From Synaphobranchus kaupii (taxonomy: Eukaryota; Chordata; Actinopteri; Anguilliformes; Synaphobranchidae): 64,000 nt of DNA. Made by a program: the position numbers and the translations under genes. Positions 12,301-24,017 of this stretch are shown here, in pieces. The notes beneath the pieces were generated by a model. It was not told the origin of the DNA. It was given only the letters and a program-made list of their open reading frames with translations, and ran no database searches. Within the stretch, counting starts at the first letter, position 1; each line of letters starts with the position of its first letter. The stretch spans positions 16,095,897-16,159,896 of the forward strand of contig CM056383.1 in the NCBI GenBank assembly GCA_029718625.1. The letters run 5' to 3'.

Positions 12301-15300
12301 CCCGTCTCCTCAGGCCCAGCTGCTCTGCGCAGCCTGGTGGGGGGACCTCCACTCCCTGCACAACCTGCTGGTGAGCAGCTCCGGTGACATAACCCTGAGG
12401 CCCACTGCATTGTGGGACCGGTTAGGCCCACAATGCTGGCTTGAAATGTAATATCAGATGACATCAGGTGCTTTTCCACCAGCAAACAATGACTGAAAAT
12501 GTTGATACACCCCCTGGGATTGTAGAGAGAGTCTCTATTTCATAACAAGCTCCTCATCTGTGATTATGTTAGGTTGAAGTTTTAGAATGTCAAATTTCAA
12601 AGTTGCAGCACCAGTTGTACTGTTATTAGGCAAACATGGTGTTGTGATATCAGTTGTACTGTGTTCTGGTAATAATATTGGCGGCTGTGTATGGTGTAAA
12701 CAGTGTTCTGTTTGTTTGGTAACAGTTCTGTCGTTTTGTTTGGCAGGCTCAGAAGGAGCAGGTGGATGTTAACATTCAGAATGGGGACGGGCTGACTCCT
12801 CTCATGTTAGCTGTGAGAGATGTGGACCTGTTTGAAGGGCTGGAGACCCAGATGACCTGGGAGTATCGACCAGTGGAGGTAGTCGCAGAACTGCTGGGCC
12901 TCCAACCGTAAGGACCTATCCGTCCCAGCATACCTTGCTTAAGACAAAAACAGTCTGCTGTGGTTTGCTCTTAATTCCCATTTTACACTGTAAACTACAC
13001 TGCCCGGCCAAAAAAAAAGTCGCACACTCTAATATTTCGTTGGACCGCCTTTAGCTTTGATTACGGCGCGCATTTGTTGTGGCATTGTTTCGACAACCTT
13101 ATGCAATGTCACAGCATTTATTTCCATCCAGAGTAGCATATGTTTTTGGCTGAGATCTTGTATTGACGACGGGAGAGTCGAATCACTCCGTAAAGTGTTC
13201 TCCAGCACATCTCAAAGACTTTCAATGGGGTTACGGTCAGGAATCTGGTGATTCCTCATGCTCCCTGAACCACTCTTTCACAATTTGAACCCGATGAATC
13301 TTGGCATTGTCGTCCTGGCATATGCCCATTGATGGGATAACCTGGTCATTCAGTACATTCAGGTACTTCGCTGACTTCATTTTATTGCTGCATAATGTTG
13401 CTGAGCCTAGACCTGACCAACTGAAGCAACCCCAGATCATAACACTGCCTCCAGAGGTTTGTACAGTGGGCACTATGCATGACGGGTGCAATGGCGACTT
13501 TTTTTTTGGCCGGGCAGTGTATATATCAACTAATTTCATCTAGGAATAATTATAGTTATAGAATTTATGTAGATAATTTCATAAAAAAGCACAATAGACA
13601 GTTTCTTTCCACTAGCCTCTAGACTGGCTAGGCAGGTTGATTTCAAAACAAACAGGTGAGAGACATGACACCAGTACGATACATTCTCTCTCTCTTACAG
13701 TGCCCTAGCAGTATGTGACCAGAGGGGGCACTGTGCTCTGTACTACGCTGCTCAGGTGAAGAGTGCCTTGCGGGAGGAACTCATCCAGCTGCTCTTGGAA
13801 TCTCTCTCACAGTCAGGTCAGTTCCAAACGTGGAGCGAACAAGCAGACTGTCTTGTTGTCATCTGTTATTTTGAGTAAACACGTAGCCTACAGGGAATAA
13901 AGGATAAAAGCTAAAGCTAAATGCGGGTAAATTCTGAGGGTCTGTTGGGCCTGTCATCTCTGAGCTAACAGAAACTCCCGCTTTGGCAACAGTACCCATA
14001 GGCCTGGACCTGGACTGCTGTGATCCTGGGGAGCTCTCTGAAAACTCCCCCGACTCACCCCTCACCCACAGCTTCCTCATACAGGCTACAGCCAACACAG
14101 AGGTGGGTCAACACTCTTACTGTCGATAACAATGCCAAGTTACCAAGTTGTTCTTCATTCACGCCTTATACCATCTGCTGTATAATGCTGCTGCTTTTGT
14201 GTAAATGTTACTAATAAAACATGGGACTATAGCCTACACATTAATTGATTATTTAGGCAAATTATTCAACAAAAGATTTTTAAAAATAGTGATGAAAAGT
14301 TATGGAAAATATGGATACCATAACTTATCATTATGGTATCATTCTAATTACTGATAGGAACTTACAGTAGATGAAAGGCAGTGATGACATACAGTAATTA
14401 ATAATGGATACATAATATACACGTATTGAATAGCATGACAATGGGAATATTTCACTGAACCGTTGCTAAAAGGTTGCTTTATTGTTAAAAATGAAAGAGA
14501 TTACTTGGCTGATTAGTCATTTCCAAAATGTGAATGAGCTGAAAGATTCAATCAGCAGGCAGCTCTAGTGAACAGTGTGCTCTGCTGTAAATCTAGCAGG
14601 GATGCATCAATGTGTGTAAGTAGAGCAGTCAGATGAATGTGACAGGCTCAGTTACACCCACACTGTGGGTGTGAAGGTGAGAATATCAAGAGAGGAGGGT
14701 TTGGTGAGCAGCTGGTCATTGCTTAATGGCCGGAGTCTGATTGAACAGAGGCAGCTGGTGGGCACCAGGCTCATTAAAATACAGCAAACCAGATCAGCGG
14801 CTAATGTGCCACTCTGCCTGGGGGAGCCATTTAAATGCTCTGTCCCCAGAGGGAGGTCCAGTTTAATTACATAGCCGACCCATTCAACCAGTGCCGCGCC
14901 TCCGGCTAGAGACCGCGAGGGAGTCAAACTGCATGCAAACAGCAGCAAAGCGTGTGAGATTCTCACTGAATTTCTGTCACACTGTAGCAATACGAAGCAA
15001 AGTCCTACAAATGTTAACCTCCATCAGGGCTGTCATGTCATCTGCTAGTTTGACTTGAGTGTTTGGATTCAGTCCTAGCAAAGTGGTCATTACGGTGCGC
15101 AACCAGAGATTAATTTTTTCACCTGGTCTAGGATACTCTAAGAACATTCTGAGACTGAGCGACATTCTGTAGCAACATGAATATCATTCTAATCGGAATG
15201 TCTTTTTTTGTCCATTTTATGCTATAGGCGGTGGAGGAGTCATCAGAATGCTTTTCGTCCCCTAAGAATAGAAAAACCAGAGACGGTGAGTGAAGAAAAG

Positions 15301-16261
15301 TTTAATTCCCTTCTTTAGTAACTATTCACCTTTTAATGTTCCCCTGCTCTAGTTTTAATCAGCAGCCAGGTGCATCTGCGGTGTTTCCCCTCAGTAACAG
15401 TGGCCGCTTGTGTTTGGGTCGTACACGCCTCCGAGCCTCAAACTAACCCCCACCCCCTGTCCTGTCCAGCAAGGACCCCCGCCCCCTACCCAGCTTGGCC
15501 CATCCCAGCCTGGGCCGAGAACAATGGCAGGGGTGTGACAGTTGAGCCAGTGGCTCGGCTGATTGGAGCAGGCCGAGGAGGGTTACTGTGTACAATCACT
15601 TTCGGGGACAAAAGGCATCTCAGCTGGGACCTTCCAGACTTCTGTCACACTCGTAAAACAGGCTGACAGAGAAGCAGGGTCTCCTTCTCTCTCTGTCTCT
15701 ATCCCACTCTCTCTCTGTCTCTATCCCACTCTCTCTCTGTCTCTATCCCACTCTCTCTCCTTCTCTCTCTGTCTCTATCCCACTCTCTCTCTCTTTGTCT
15801 CGCTCACTCTTCATTAAGGCGATAGGGGTATACTAGTCAAACTGGCTTTAAAACAGGTAGGTCAGCTCTTATTTTTCAAAGAGGGAGGTACGCACTTTTG
15901 AGTAAAGTAATTTGAACTTTGATGCATTGTGGTCTGCAGGCTTGTTCGATGTGCACAGTAGTTTTTCTGAGATGAAAAGGAGGAAACAGGAGGATGGTTG
16001 TTGAGTAATGGTGGTGAAAGAGCTGTATGAAATGACGTGGCACAATGTCAATAATTTAAATGGATAATGAGTTCATTCATTTTGTACGCAGCATTGTCTA
16101 GATTACATTTTAAATGAGATTAGGAGCTGATGTGTCTAGGCACAGCTAGATCTAATTTACTATTAAAAAAAAATCTAGTTTACTGATTTAGTATTATTTT
16201 CTCATTTGTGAAATTACTGTGGTGTGTGCTTGAGTGTCTGTGTGTGTCTATCTGTCTGTCA

Positions 16262-16295
<34 letters not shown>

Positions 16296-19200
16296 AGGTG
16301 TGTGTTGTGTCAGTAATCTAACCCCCTGACCTCCCTGCAGATCAGAGGGTCCCTCTGTCCTTCCAAACTGCTGCAGAGACCCTGAGGGACATGAGGCAAG
16401 AGTACCAGGAGCTGGAGGAGAGAAGCAGGTGAGCACACACACACACACACACAGAGCAGGGTCCAGTTACACTAGCAGGCCAGTAGCAGTCAGCACCTCA
16501 CAGGGGGAGGGACTTCTTTCAGCACAGATCTCACCCCTGACAGGTACTCACAGCACCCAGGAGAATGACCCTCTCTGAGACTGGAGAATGACCTCCCTCA
16601 GACAGGAGAATAACCCTCTCTCAGACAGGAGAATGACCCTCTCTGAAACTGGAGAATGGCCTCCCTCAGACAGGAGAATAACCCTCTCGCAGATAGGAGA
16701 ATGACCCTCTCTGAACTTGGAGAATGACCTCCCTCAGACAGGAGAATAACCCTCTCTGAAACTGGAGAATGACCTCCCTCAGACAGGAGAATAACCCTCT
16801 CTCACACAGGAGAATGACCTCTCAGCCAGGAGAATGACCCTCTCACTCTGTGATGAAACCGAGCAGCCTGGCACAGATCAGGGAGCTGATAAAGGGACAC
16901 AGGATAATTCCAGTGAGAGTACAGTAATGAATGAGAACTCAAAACCACAGAGAGAGGACATAGCAGCACAATTACCTCAGTATTCAGAAATCATTTCACC
17001 TGATTATCACCAGCCTGTTTCAGACACGTAACCAAAGGGTGGGGTTTTTGGGTTATGCTTACTGGAACACAGGGGAAATGTCATTTAGAAAGTAGGCTAG
17101 ATGTCCAATTCAGAATGCTAAGCTACGGTCCACTCAAAATGTCGTCTGTGTGTGCTACAGTCGGGGCACGTCCCTACCCAGCCTGTGGGACAGGGGCAGG
17201 CGGGCCGACAAGCTGTGCACTTTGGACACGGGACAGAGCCTGTCGAAGATGAAGGGACGCTCCTCCCTGCCTGCTACCCCCAGGGCTGCAGGAAAGGGTG
17301 AGCCCGCACCTGCCAGCCTAACAGGACCACATCCTCCCCAGCTGACCCAATCTGCCCCTGTCCTGATGGAACCACTGCTGGACACTGGTTCCCTGCACCG
17401 AGTTCGAGCCCACATACAAACAAGTGAGCATTGCTTCTGTTCTGACATGAAAGTACAGAAATGAGTAATCATGCCTGTGTTTCTAATCATTAATTAATTA
17501 ATTAATTCATTCCTCCTTTGATATGAGAGTTATTCATGTTTATAATGCTTACATAAATAATTATGAAAGGGTTTCTGTAGAAGAGGAAGACCATTCAGTT
17601 TGTTTTCATCTGTAGGACTTGGGCGAAGTGAACCTGATGCAGAAACCCACAGGAGAAGGGTAAGCATATCGCTACACAGATGAACAAACAGAAACATTTC
17701 TTATTCTCACTCTGTACCTGTTTGGAAATTATTTGCATATTTAAAGAAAAGGGTGGAGCCATCTCAGTCCGGTTTATCTCTGCAGTACAGACAGATATTT
17801 GACATTTAGCCCAAACTGGTTGCTACCTACTGTATATTAGTGCCGCTTAACTTCTCATCACTAACTAACACACTGTTAATCTCTCTACTGCAGCGACCAG
17901 TACCCCCTCTGCTTATCAAACCAGTAAGGACCCCAAAACTCCTGGCACCCCTGGACAGGAGGCAGAGGGAGAGGGCCATGCTGCTGGATTGCAAGCACCC
18001 ACTGCCGCTTAAACCCATCGGGTTGCTACCCCTGACCTCTGTGTCCATGGCCAAGAGGGAGAGACTGACCTGGAGGGGCACCCGTGGACCTCACAGGGCC
18101 CGGTGTGGGAGCGAGGAGAGTAGCTCCAGCAGTGTGAGCAGTCAGGGCTCTCTGGACCTGGAGGATGAAGAGGAGGAGGTGGAGGAGAAAGATGAGACCA
18201 GTGAGGGCACAGAGGCCTCAGTAAACTACCCAGCAGGAAGCACAGAAGTGCCCCCCGCCTCTGTACCCTGTGAAAGTTTGGCCTTGGACCTGCTGCCTTC
18301 TCTACAGCCTTTTGTCGGACCTAACCATGACACTGCAGATTTCTGTGGAGAACAAGGGGCTATTGATGACTGTATGGAAGACAGGGGATCCATTATATCT
18401 TGTGCTGACAGGACAGAGGGCTGTGAGGTGCTGTTTGGCACAGCCCGGTCAGAGTTAGCACACGATTTGTGCTCTGATCTTCCAGAAAGGACATGCAATG
18501 GCGGAGACGTTAATGACACTGAAGACTCAACAGTCAGTGCTACAGAAAAGGGACAAGTTGCTCCAGAACAGGGTGTGTGTGCAGTGTGTGAGTTCACCAA
18601 GGCAGAGCTCAGAGCCCAAGCAATGCTCACAGGCTCTCCGTTTCCAGAGAAAATCACAGACACTGTGACAGAAACAACCAGCGCTTACGATTTGAAATCC
18701 CAAAGCACTGTGGACACTAAGCATCTTAGTTTACCTATGGTGAACATTACGGTGTCCGAGTCTGATGCACTTCGAGAGGAAAAGACCAATCCTAGCAAGA
18801 GACCACCAAAAGAAAAAGGAAAAGGCACTTCCTTTCAGACTAATCAGTCCTTCAACATCCTGGCTCACAAAGAGCACAACCGCATCACCAGGAAGTCCAA
18901 AAGCAACCAGAGGAGCACATCTAGAGCCGCACATCTCAAAGGCAACATTAGAAATCCTCCACATCCCACTGTCTGCGGAGAGGCGACTGCAAAACCATGT
19001 GCGCCCAGGAAAAGTGGACCTAATTTCAGCCAGAAAACCACGGCTTCTCTTCTTCTACGAAACAGGTCAATGGATCAACTTCGACCAGTCACAAAAAGGC
19101 CTAGTACCAACAGAGGGAGCTTGAATAAACTGGAAGCCCTGGCGCGAAAGCAGCCCCTTCAACGGGACCTGAAGTGTACCCGGCAGCCCAAGAAGGTTGG

Positions 19201-22200
19201 GTCACAGGGGACCCCGAGGGCCAAGTCGGCTGTGGATTTCGTCACCTACAACGACATGTTCCAAGAGATCAACCAAGGAAACAAGGGGCCAGCGATTTAC
19301 GAGATGTTCGCCACCCCTGTCTATGACAACCTCCGCGCTTCCAACTCATGCGTGAAAGTCAGTCCCAGGCAAGTGCAGTCTGCCCCTCCCAGTAAGAACC
19401 AGGGGCGGAGAAACCAGAAACACCCCAAACCTTTGGAGACCAACCGGCAGAAAAAAGCACAGAGGAACAAGTCCAGCCCCACCAGTGGCAAGAACAAAAA
19501 GAGGAGCGATGTTCTGCTGAGAGGAAAGCCTCGCACGCCGTTAGCCAGCGAGGAAGAGGAGAACGTCGTCTTCATATCTGGCCTTAACTGGCACATCAAG
19601 ACTGCCAAGTTTGAGCTGGTGTTTGATGAGGCTGACGCAGAGAATGAGTCTTGTGTAGAAGGACAGGAGGAAGAGCAGACCCTGTCTGTGATTGAGGAGG
19701 TCCTCTCCAATTACCTGTCAGAGACACATGTCCATCGTGCCGCGACTGGAGACAAAAACCCTATCACTTCACCTGAGCCACAGAAAACGACGCATCAACA
19801 TACCCGAAATGACCATCTACCTGCAAAGGAGGAGGGGTCAGCAGGAAGTTGCTTGCAAAATGACCATCGACCTGCACAGTATGATGGGCCAGCAGGGAAT
19901 TACTTGCAAAATGACCCCCTACCTGCACAGGAGGAGGGGCCAGCAGGATGTTGCTTGCAAAATGACTACCTACCTGCACAGGATGAGGGGCCAGCAGCAA
20001 GTTTCTTGCAAAATGACCCCCTACCTGCACAGGATAAGGGGCCAGCAGGAAGTTGCTTGCAAAATGTTTGGGACTGTGAGAAACCTGGATCGTCACATTC
20101 ACCATCTTTTCCAAGACAGCCAAAGCGGAACACTTGGACCTCTGGGAGCAGCGACAGTACCATGTCCCCCATGTTCAGGAAGTACCTGGATATCGCTTCC
20201 GAGGGACCTCTGACAGATGACCTTCTGCAGTGCCTGGCCAAGGAGCTGATATCACTGGAGGAGAGAGAGGAGACCATGAAACCTGAAAACAGAGCCTCAT
20301 GCCAGACAGAAATAAAAGAGGTTTCGCAGGCAGAAAAAGGACACCCATTACCTGAGGTAAGATAGCAGCCAATTAGCCCTTATATTCCCACATTTCTACT
20401 TCACAAATTTAACTTATTATATAAGAATTATATAAAGGCTGACAAATTTGTGCTGCATTACAGTGTAAAATATCTTTAAATACAGGCACACAACTAGCAT
20501 TTACAGGGCACAGAGTCTAACCATGCTGTTTGATCGCCCTCTGGTGTTCATTCCAATACACCTGTATTTAAGGCAAAAGTGACACTCAGGTTGGCACCTG
20601 GATAACTTTACTGAATTATCAGAGATGTTCAGCTGGTAATAACAAATTCACTGAAAATGAGCTTTAGTTTGACAGAAAAAGAGCAACAAGCCTTTTGGTG
20701 AAGGAAACGGAGCAGCTTTGTTGCAATTGTTAGGTTTCATCCTTTTTTTTTTTTTTTTTTTAAACCTGAGGTTGCTATGGAAATATGACTGCCTGTGCAG
20801 TCAATTCTAATATTCACTACATGGGTAGCTGTGCTAAAATTATTCCATAGGAAATATATTTTTATTGTGCCAACCTCAGCTAAAAGATGCTGGAGCATCA
20901 TCATCAGATTATGTTGGTGTTACAGCAGGAAAAATGTGTAATCTCATGGGCCGTCAAACATTTTTCAGACTTCACTCTGATAATTATATTTTATGTACAA
21001 AAATTCAAATGATAAAATTATCCATAACATTACTGCCTTTATCACGATTATTTATGGAACATTATTTATGTTTACAAAGCTATACAAAAAATCTATCCAA
21101 CTATTAGAGTAGCATATGTATAGATTATAGCAGATATGTTAACACCCAAATTTCAATAATTAACCCTTTTAAAAATAAGAGGGTTTAACAAATGTCTATA
21201 TTTTGTTTTCTGTGTATATGTAAGGCCACAGTGTCAGGTGCTAAACTTCTGAGTTGTTGTACAGGGAATTACATCATCTGTTGAAGAGTGCAGTGGTGCA
21301 GGATTGTCTACAGAGTGCGCGGTCATGTGGACTAAGGGAGAAGTGCTGGGAAGAGGAGCCTATGGAACAGTGAGTAAATAATTACACTGCATGTTACACT
21401 GTATGTCTCCATGTTAAAGTGTAAACGTATTTAAAATACAAGCATGCACAGTGCCCTCTAAAATTATTCACATCCTTGGTACATTTAAATGACCTTGGCT
21501 CTTCTGTCAAAATCTGCATACATTCTACCCGTTGAGCTGAGTTCTGGAATCTTGTGCCTGAATTTCGGAATTATTACATTAATGGATATTTTTTGCTGGT
21601 TAGAATAAATAGGAAATGAGAACAGCCAGTGCTGCCACCATGTCACCACTCGTCTGTTGTCTCTACAGGTGTACTGCGGGCTGACTGAACAGGGTCAGCT
21701 GATCGCCGTCAAGCAGGTGGCCCTGGATGACTCAGACCCGGAGACGGGAGCCAAGGAGTACCAGCGCCTCCAGGACGAGGTGGACCTGCTGAAGACCCTG
21801 CGCCACATCAACATCGTAGGCTTCCTGGGCACCACCCTCCAGGACAACGTGGTGAACATCTTCATGGAGTACATCCCGGGCGGCTCCATCGCCAGCATCA
21901 TCCACCGCTTCGGCCCGCTACCCGAGAGGGTTCTGGCCCTCTACACCCGACAGATCGTTGAGGGCGTGGCCTTCCTGCACAAGAACAGGGTCATCCACAG
22001 GGACCTGAAGGGCAACAATGTCATGCTCATGCCTACCGGAATCGTCAAGCTCATTGACTTCGGCTGCGCCAGGCGTCTGAGCTGCCTGTCGCACTCCAGC
22101 AGCAACGGCGAACTCCTCAGGTCTGTGCACGGCACCCCCTTCTGGATGGCCCCGGAAGTGATCAACGAGACGGGCCACGGCAGGAAGTCGGACATCTGGA

Positions 22201-22739
22201 GCGTGGGCTGCACGGTGTTCGAGATGGCCACGGGACGCCCGCCGCTAGCGGACATGGACAAGATGGCCGCCCTCTTCTACATCGGTGCCAGGAGGGGTCT
22301 GATGCCTACATTGCCGGACGAGTTCTCGGAGGACGCCAGGAATTTCGTCCAAGCGTGTCTGACGAGGTAGATCCATTTTTCCATAATTGCTTTTTTCATA
22401 CTAGAATGTAGTCATTCTCCACAACACAGTGTTTCATGAGTTTTCTGGGGTAATGAAGCTTATGTATAAAGCAAACCAATGAGGATAAAGGCAGAACTAG
22501 GGTGATATTTCACAGCCAAGCAGCTAATGTGGTTCTAATGCAATACATTGCAAGTGACGTTTGGTTTAAGCTTGTGCTACAACAACCCCAAATATTTTTA
22601 AAAACCGTTGAGCTGTTAAGTGGTTGCCTAAGGAACACCTCTTTTTCGTTGTAGTGATCAGAGAGATCGGCCATCGGCGAAAGAGCTCCTCCTGCACCCC
22701 TTCGTCCCCCCGAGATCCACAGCATCCTGCTCCAGCTAG
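9379..22739 (+). CDS. map3k19: MAP3K19 (YSK4) protein kinase, complete 13-exon model
   Basis: STE11-type MAP3 kinase of the stress/MAPK cascades. Exons: 9379-9537, 12179-12370, 12747-12907, 13701-13816, 13993-14102, 15228-15285, 16341-16428, 17161-17423, 17616-17659, 17894-20356, 21265-21369, 21669-22366, 22655-22739 (4542 nt, 1513 aa, TAG stop). All junctions are GT-AG and all phases agree. Residues about 1-200 form ankyrin repeats ([38 protein letters not shown]). The middle is low-complexity, with the family motif [12 protein letters not shown] near residue 867. The kinase domain starts near 1240: G-loop GRGAYGTV, Lys about 1268, [11 protein letters not shown] and APE all intact, so it should be active. 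Exon 8 has a second in-frame donor after 17297 that would remove 42 residues. Neighbours match human synteny. The start is the first ATG of the ankyrin frame; upstream exons are not excluded. Confidence 0.93.
10461..12097 (+). mobile_element. Full-length, inactive Tc1-type transposon in map3k19 intron 1
   Basis: Ends are perfect inverse matches over CAACCCCTGGCAAAAA and continue, imperfectly, for over 200 bp on each side (to about 10695 and from about 11884). TA flanks both ends (10459-10460, 12098-12099). The direct motif TATGGAATCAC occurs both at the outer end and at the inner end of each arm, an IR/DR layout like that of Sleeping Beauty-type elements. The transposase is in pieces: an HTH region from 10827 ([18 protein letters not shown]), a middle part at 11015-11254 and a catalytic part at 11255-11671 with [14 protein letters not shown] and [13 protein letters not shown]. 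Frameshifts and a TGA at 11252 inactivate it. Confidence 0.93.
12998..13519 (-). mobile_element. Internally deleted Tc1 copy in map3k19 intron 3
   Basis: Termini CACTGCCCGGCC plus an A run, then AGTCGC, are mirrored at the right end (GGCGAC, T run, GGCCGGGCAGTG). TA duplications flank both sides (12996-12997, 13520-13521). The minus strand keeps a transposase remnant at 13237-13539 with [16 protein letters not shown] and CQDDNAKIH, i.e. the second catalytic Asp region, but the N-terminal half is gone. At 522 bp it cannot encode a functional enzyme. Confidence 0.9.
15685..15805. repeat. TCTCTGTCTCTATCCCAC simple repeat
   Basis: A pyrimidine-rich unit of about 24 bases (CTCTCTCTGTCTCTATCCCA) repeats four to five times in map3k19 intron 6. 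Confidence 0.8.
16262..16289. repeat. (TG)n microsatellite before map3k19 exon 7
   Basis: About 13 TG units lie 50 bp upstream of the exon 7 acceptor. An AC run follows the donor at 16434-16453. Confidence 0.85.
16535..16850. repeat. Minisatellite in map3k19 intron 7
   Basis: Units of roughly 27-30 bases alternate between CAGGAGAATAACCCTCTCT-type and TGGAGAATGACCTCCCTCAG-type forms for about ten copies. It is noncoding and lies 100 bp after exon 7. Confidence 0.85.
17894..20356 (+). CDS. map3k19: MAP3K19 large exon 10 (linker region)
   Basis: A single 2463-bp exon in phase 0 on both sides encodes residues about 398-1218. It is Ser/Glu/Lys-rich and mostly disordered in look: an acidic run near 18150-18210, basic tracts, and two islands I recognise from the vertebrate family. 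These are [20 protein letters not shown] near 19250-19310 and [17 protein letters not shown] near 20213-20263, just before the kinase domain. A 51-bp coding minisatellite lies at 19808-20062. The large central exon is typical of this gene. Confidence 0.9.
19808..20062 (+). repeat. 51-bp x 5 coding minisatellite in map3k19
   Basis: Five contiguous 51-bp units start at 19808, 19859, 19910, 19961 and 20012. Each encodes 17 residues of the form [17 protein letters not shown]. All five keep frame, and differences between units are single substitutions. The unit length is a multiple of three, so copy-number change would not break the protein. I do not recall this repeat in mammalian MAP3K19. Confidence 0.92.
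21669..22366 (+). CDS. map3k19: MAP3K19 kinase-domain exon 12
   Basis: This exon encodes most of the catalytic domain. The splice junction cuts the glycine loop: exon 11 ends GRGAYGT and exon 12 begins V. It contains AVKQVAL (ATP-binding Lys), EEVDLL-like helix C (here DEVDLL), [10 protein letters not shown] (catalytic loop), LIDFGCARR (magnesium loop), the [13 protein letters not shown] activation segment and [14 protein letters not shown]. Exon 13 supplies the final [23 protein letters not shown] content is clearly higher than in the flanking introns. Confidence 0.95.
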
Positions 22740-24009
22740 ACTGACACTACTCATAGCCTATCATGAGCCCTCTGCAAGACAGACAGTCCTTACAGCCTAT
22801 CCTGAGAGTCCTCTGCAAAACAGGCACTCCTTACAGGCTATTATGAGAGCCCGCTGCAAGAGTGGAATTCCTCACAGCCTGTCATGAAAGCCTTTCACAA
22901 GACTGACACCTTGTAAAACCTAAGCCTCATTGTCCCCACCACCTGTGAGACTGGCACTCCTTATAGCCATCCAAAGGTTTTCTTTACAAGAATGTGGTCA
23001 TAAAGGCCTCAGTTTGCAACGCAGTCTCTCTTTAAAAGACTTTTACCTGTTTCACCACCCAGAGAAAGGTGAGGGCATCGACCATAGACTACAAAAAATG
23101 TGGACTGTGTGACTGTGATGTCCATGGGCTTGTGAAAGTCATTTTTAAGCTGCGGGAGTAAAGTTTAATGCTGCCATGTTATACAAAAATTGGGAGCCAG
23201 AGACTGTGTAGTAGGGAGATGGGGTGAGATACTAGTGATGTGCAGTGACTAGGAAGTGCCACAAACTGTCATCGATTAGTCTGCAAAATATTTAAATATT
23301 GTCAAAACGACATAAATCGACACACGGGGAGACATCAGACGAAGAAAAATCACCTATTGCAACTACATGTACTTGTGGGAAATTTTTTATTAACATCGTA
23401 TTTTGACCGCATTGGTACAATTTACTTGCACTTAAACAGGTGGCTGAAAGATCTATACTGGAGCCAACCGCACTGGTGTCAGAGACCAACGCTCTCAACA
23501 AGACCAGGAAGTGAGCTTTAACAATGAAGCCCGGTCTTGGCCCCTTGGTATCTTCCCAAAATCACACTCCCTAAGTATATGCTCAGAATTTAAGAATATT
23601 TTCCCCGGGATTATGTATGCTAAATTATAACCAAGATGGCCTGAACACAGCCTTCCCAGAAAAAATTGGGTGCTACTGTGTTGACCTGTGACTACTAAAC
23701 TAAGGACATTATCATGTTTCATTTTTTAGATTTAGTGTGCCAATACATACAATACCTGTATGTACCTGTAGATATGTCAATTGCAATTTATTATTTATAC
23801 TGTAACTATTTAATAACTCCCTTAGTTTCAACACAATCCTTTGATTGCTCTTTTTTTTAAAGTATATGTATAGTAAGTTTATGTACAGTATATTTGACAC
23901 AAATATGCTTTTAATTGTGCCTAGTTTGTGTACTACTGATTTGTCTTCAGAAGACCTTTCATGAAGCATCTTAATTACATTTTATATTGAAAATGTGCAC
24001 GATCTACTC
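22740..24009. other. map3k19 3' flank and intergenic sequence
   Basis: The left part shows degenerate repeats of a unit with CTCCTTACAGCCTATCATGAGAG-like content, about 40-45 bases each, at 22750-22990, probably in the 3' untranslated region. Further right, 23110-23215 is an inverted relative of 32990-33105, and 23327-23560 is a direct relative of 34455-34680, so both are dispersed repeats. No exon is seen. Confidence 0.5.
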
Positions 24010-24017
24010 ATGCCTCA

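Noticed and set aside
15685..16850. CRISPR-like array from regularly spaced repeats
   Set aside because: Units are contiguous minisatellite and simple repeats without unique spacers, in a vertebrate intron.
18226..20277. Minus-strand frames opposite map3k19 exon 10
   Set aside because: Antisense shadows; the 19764-20123 one merely mirrors the 51-bp repeat.
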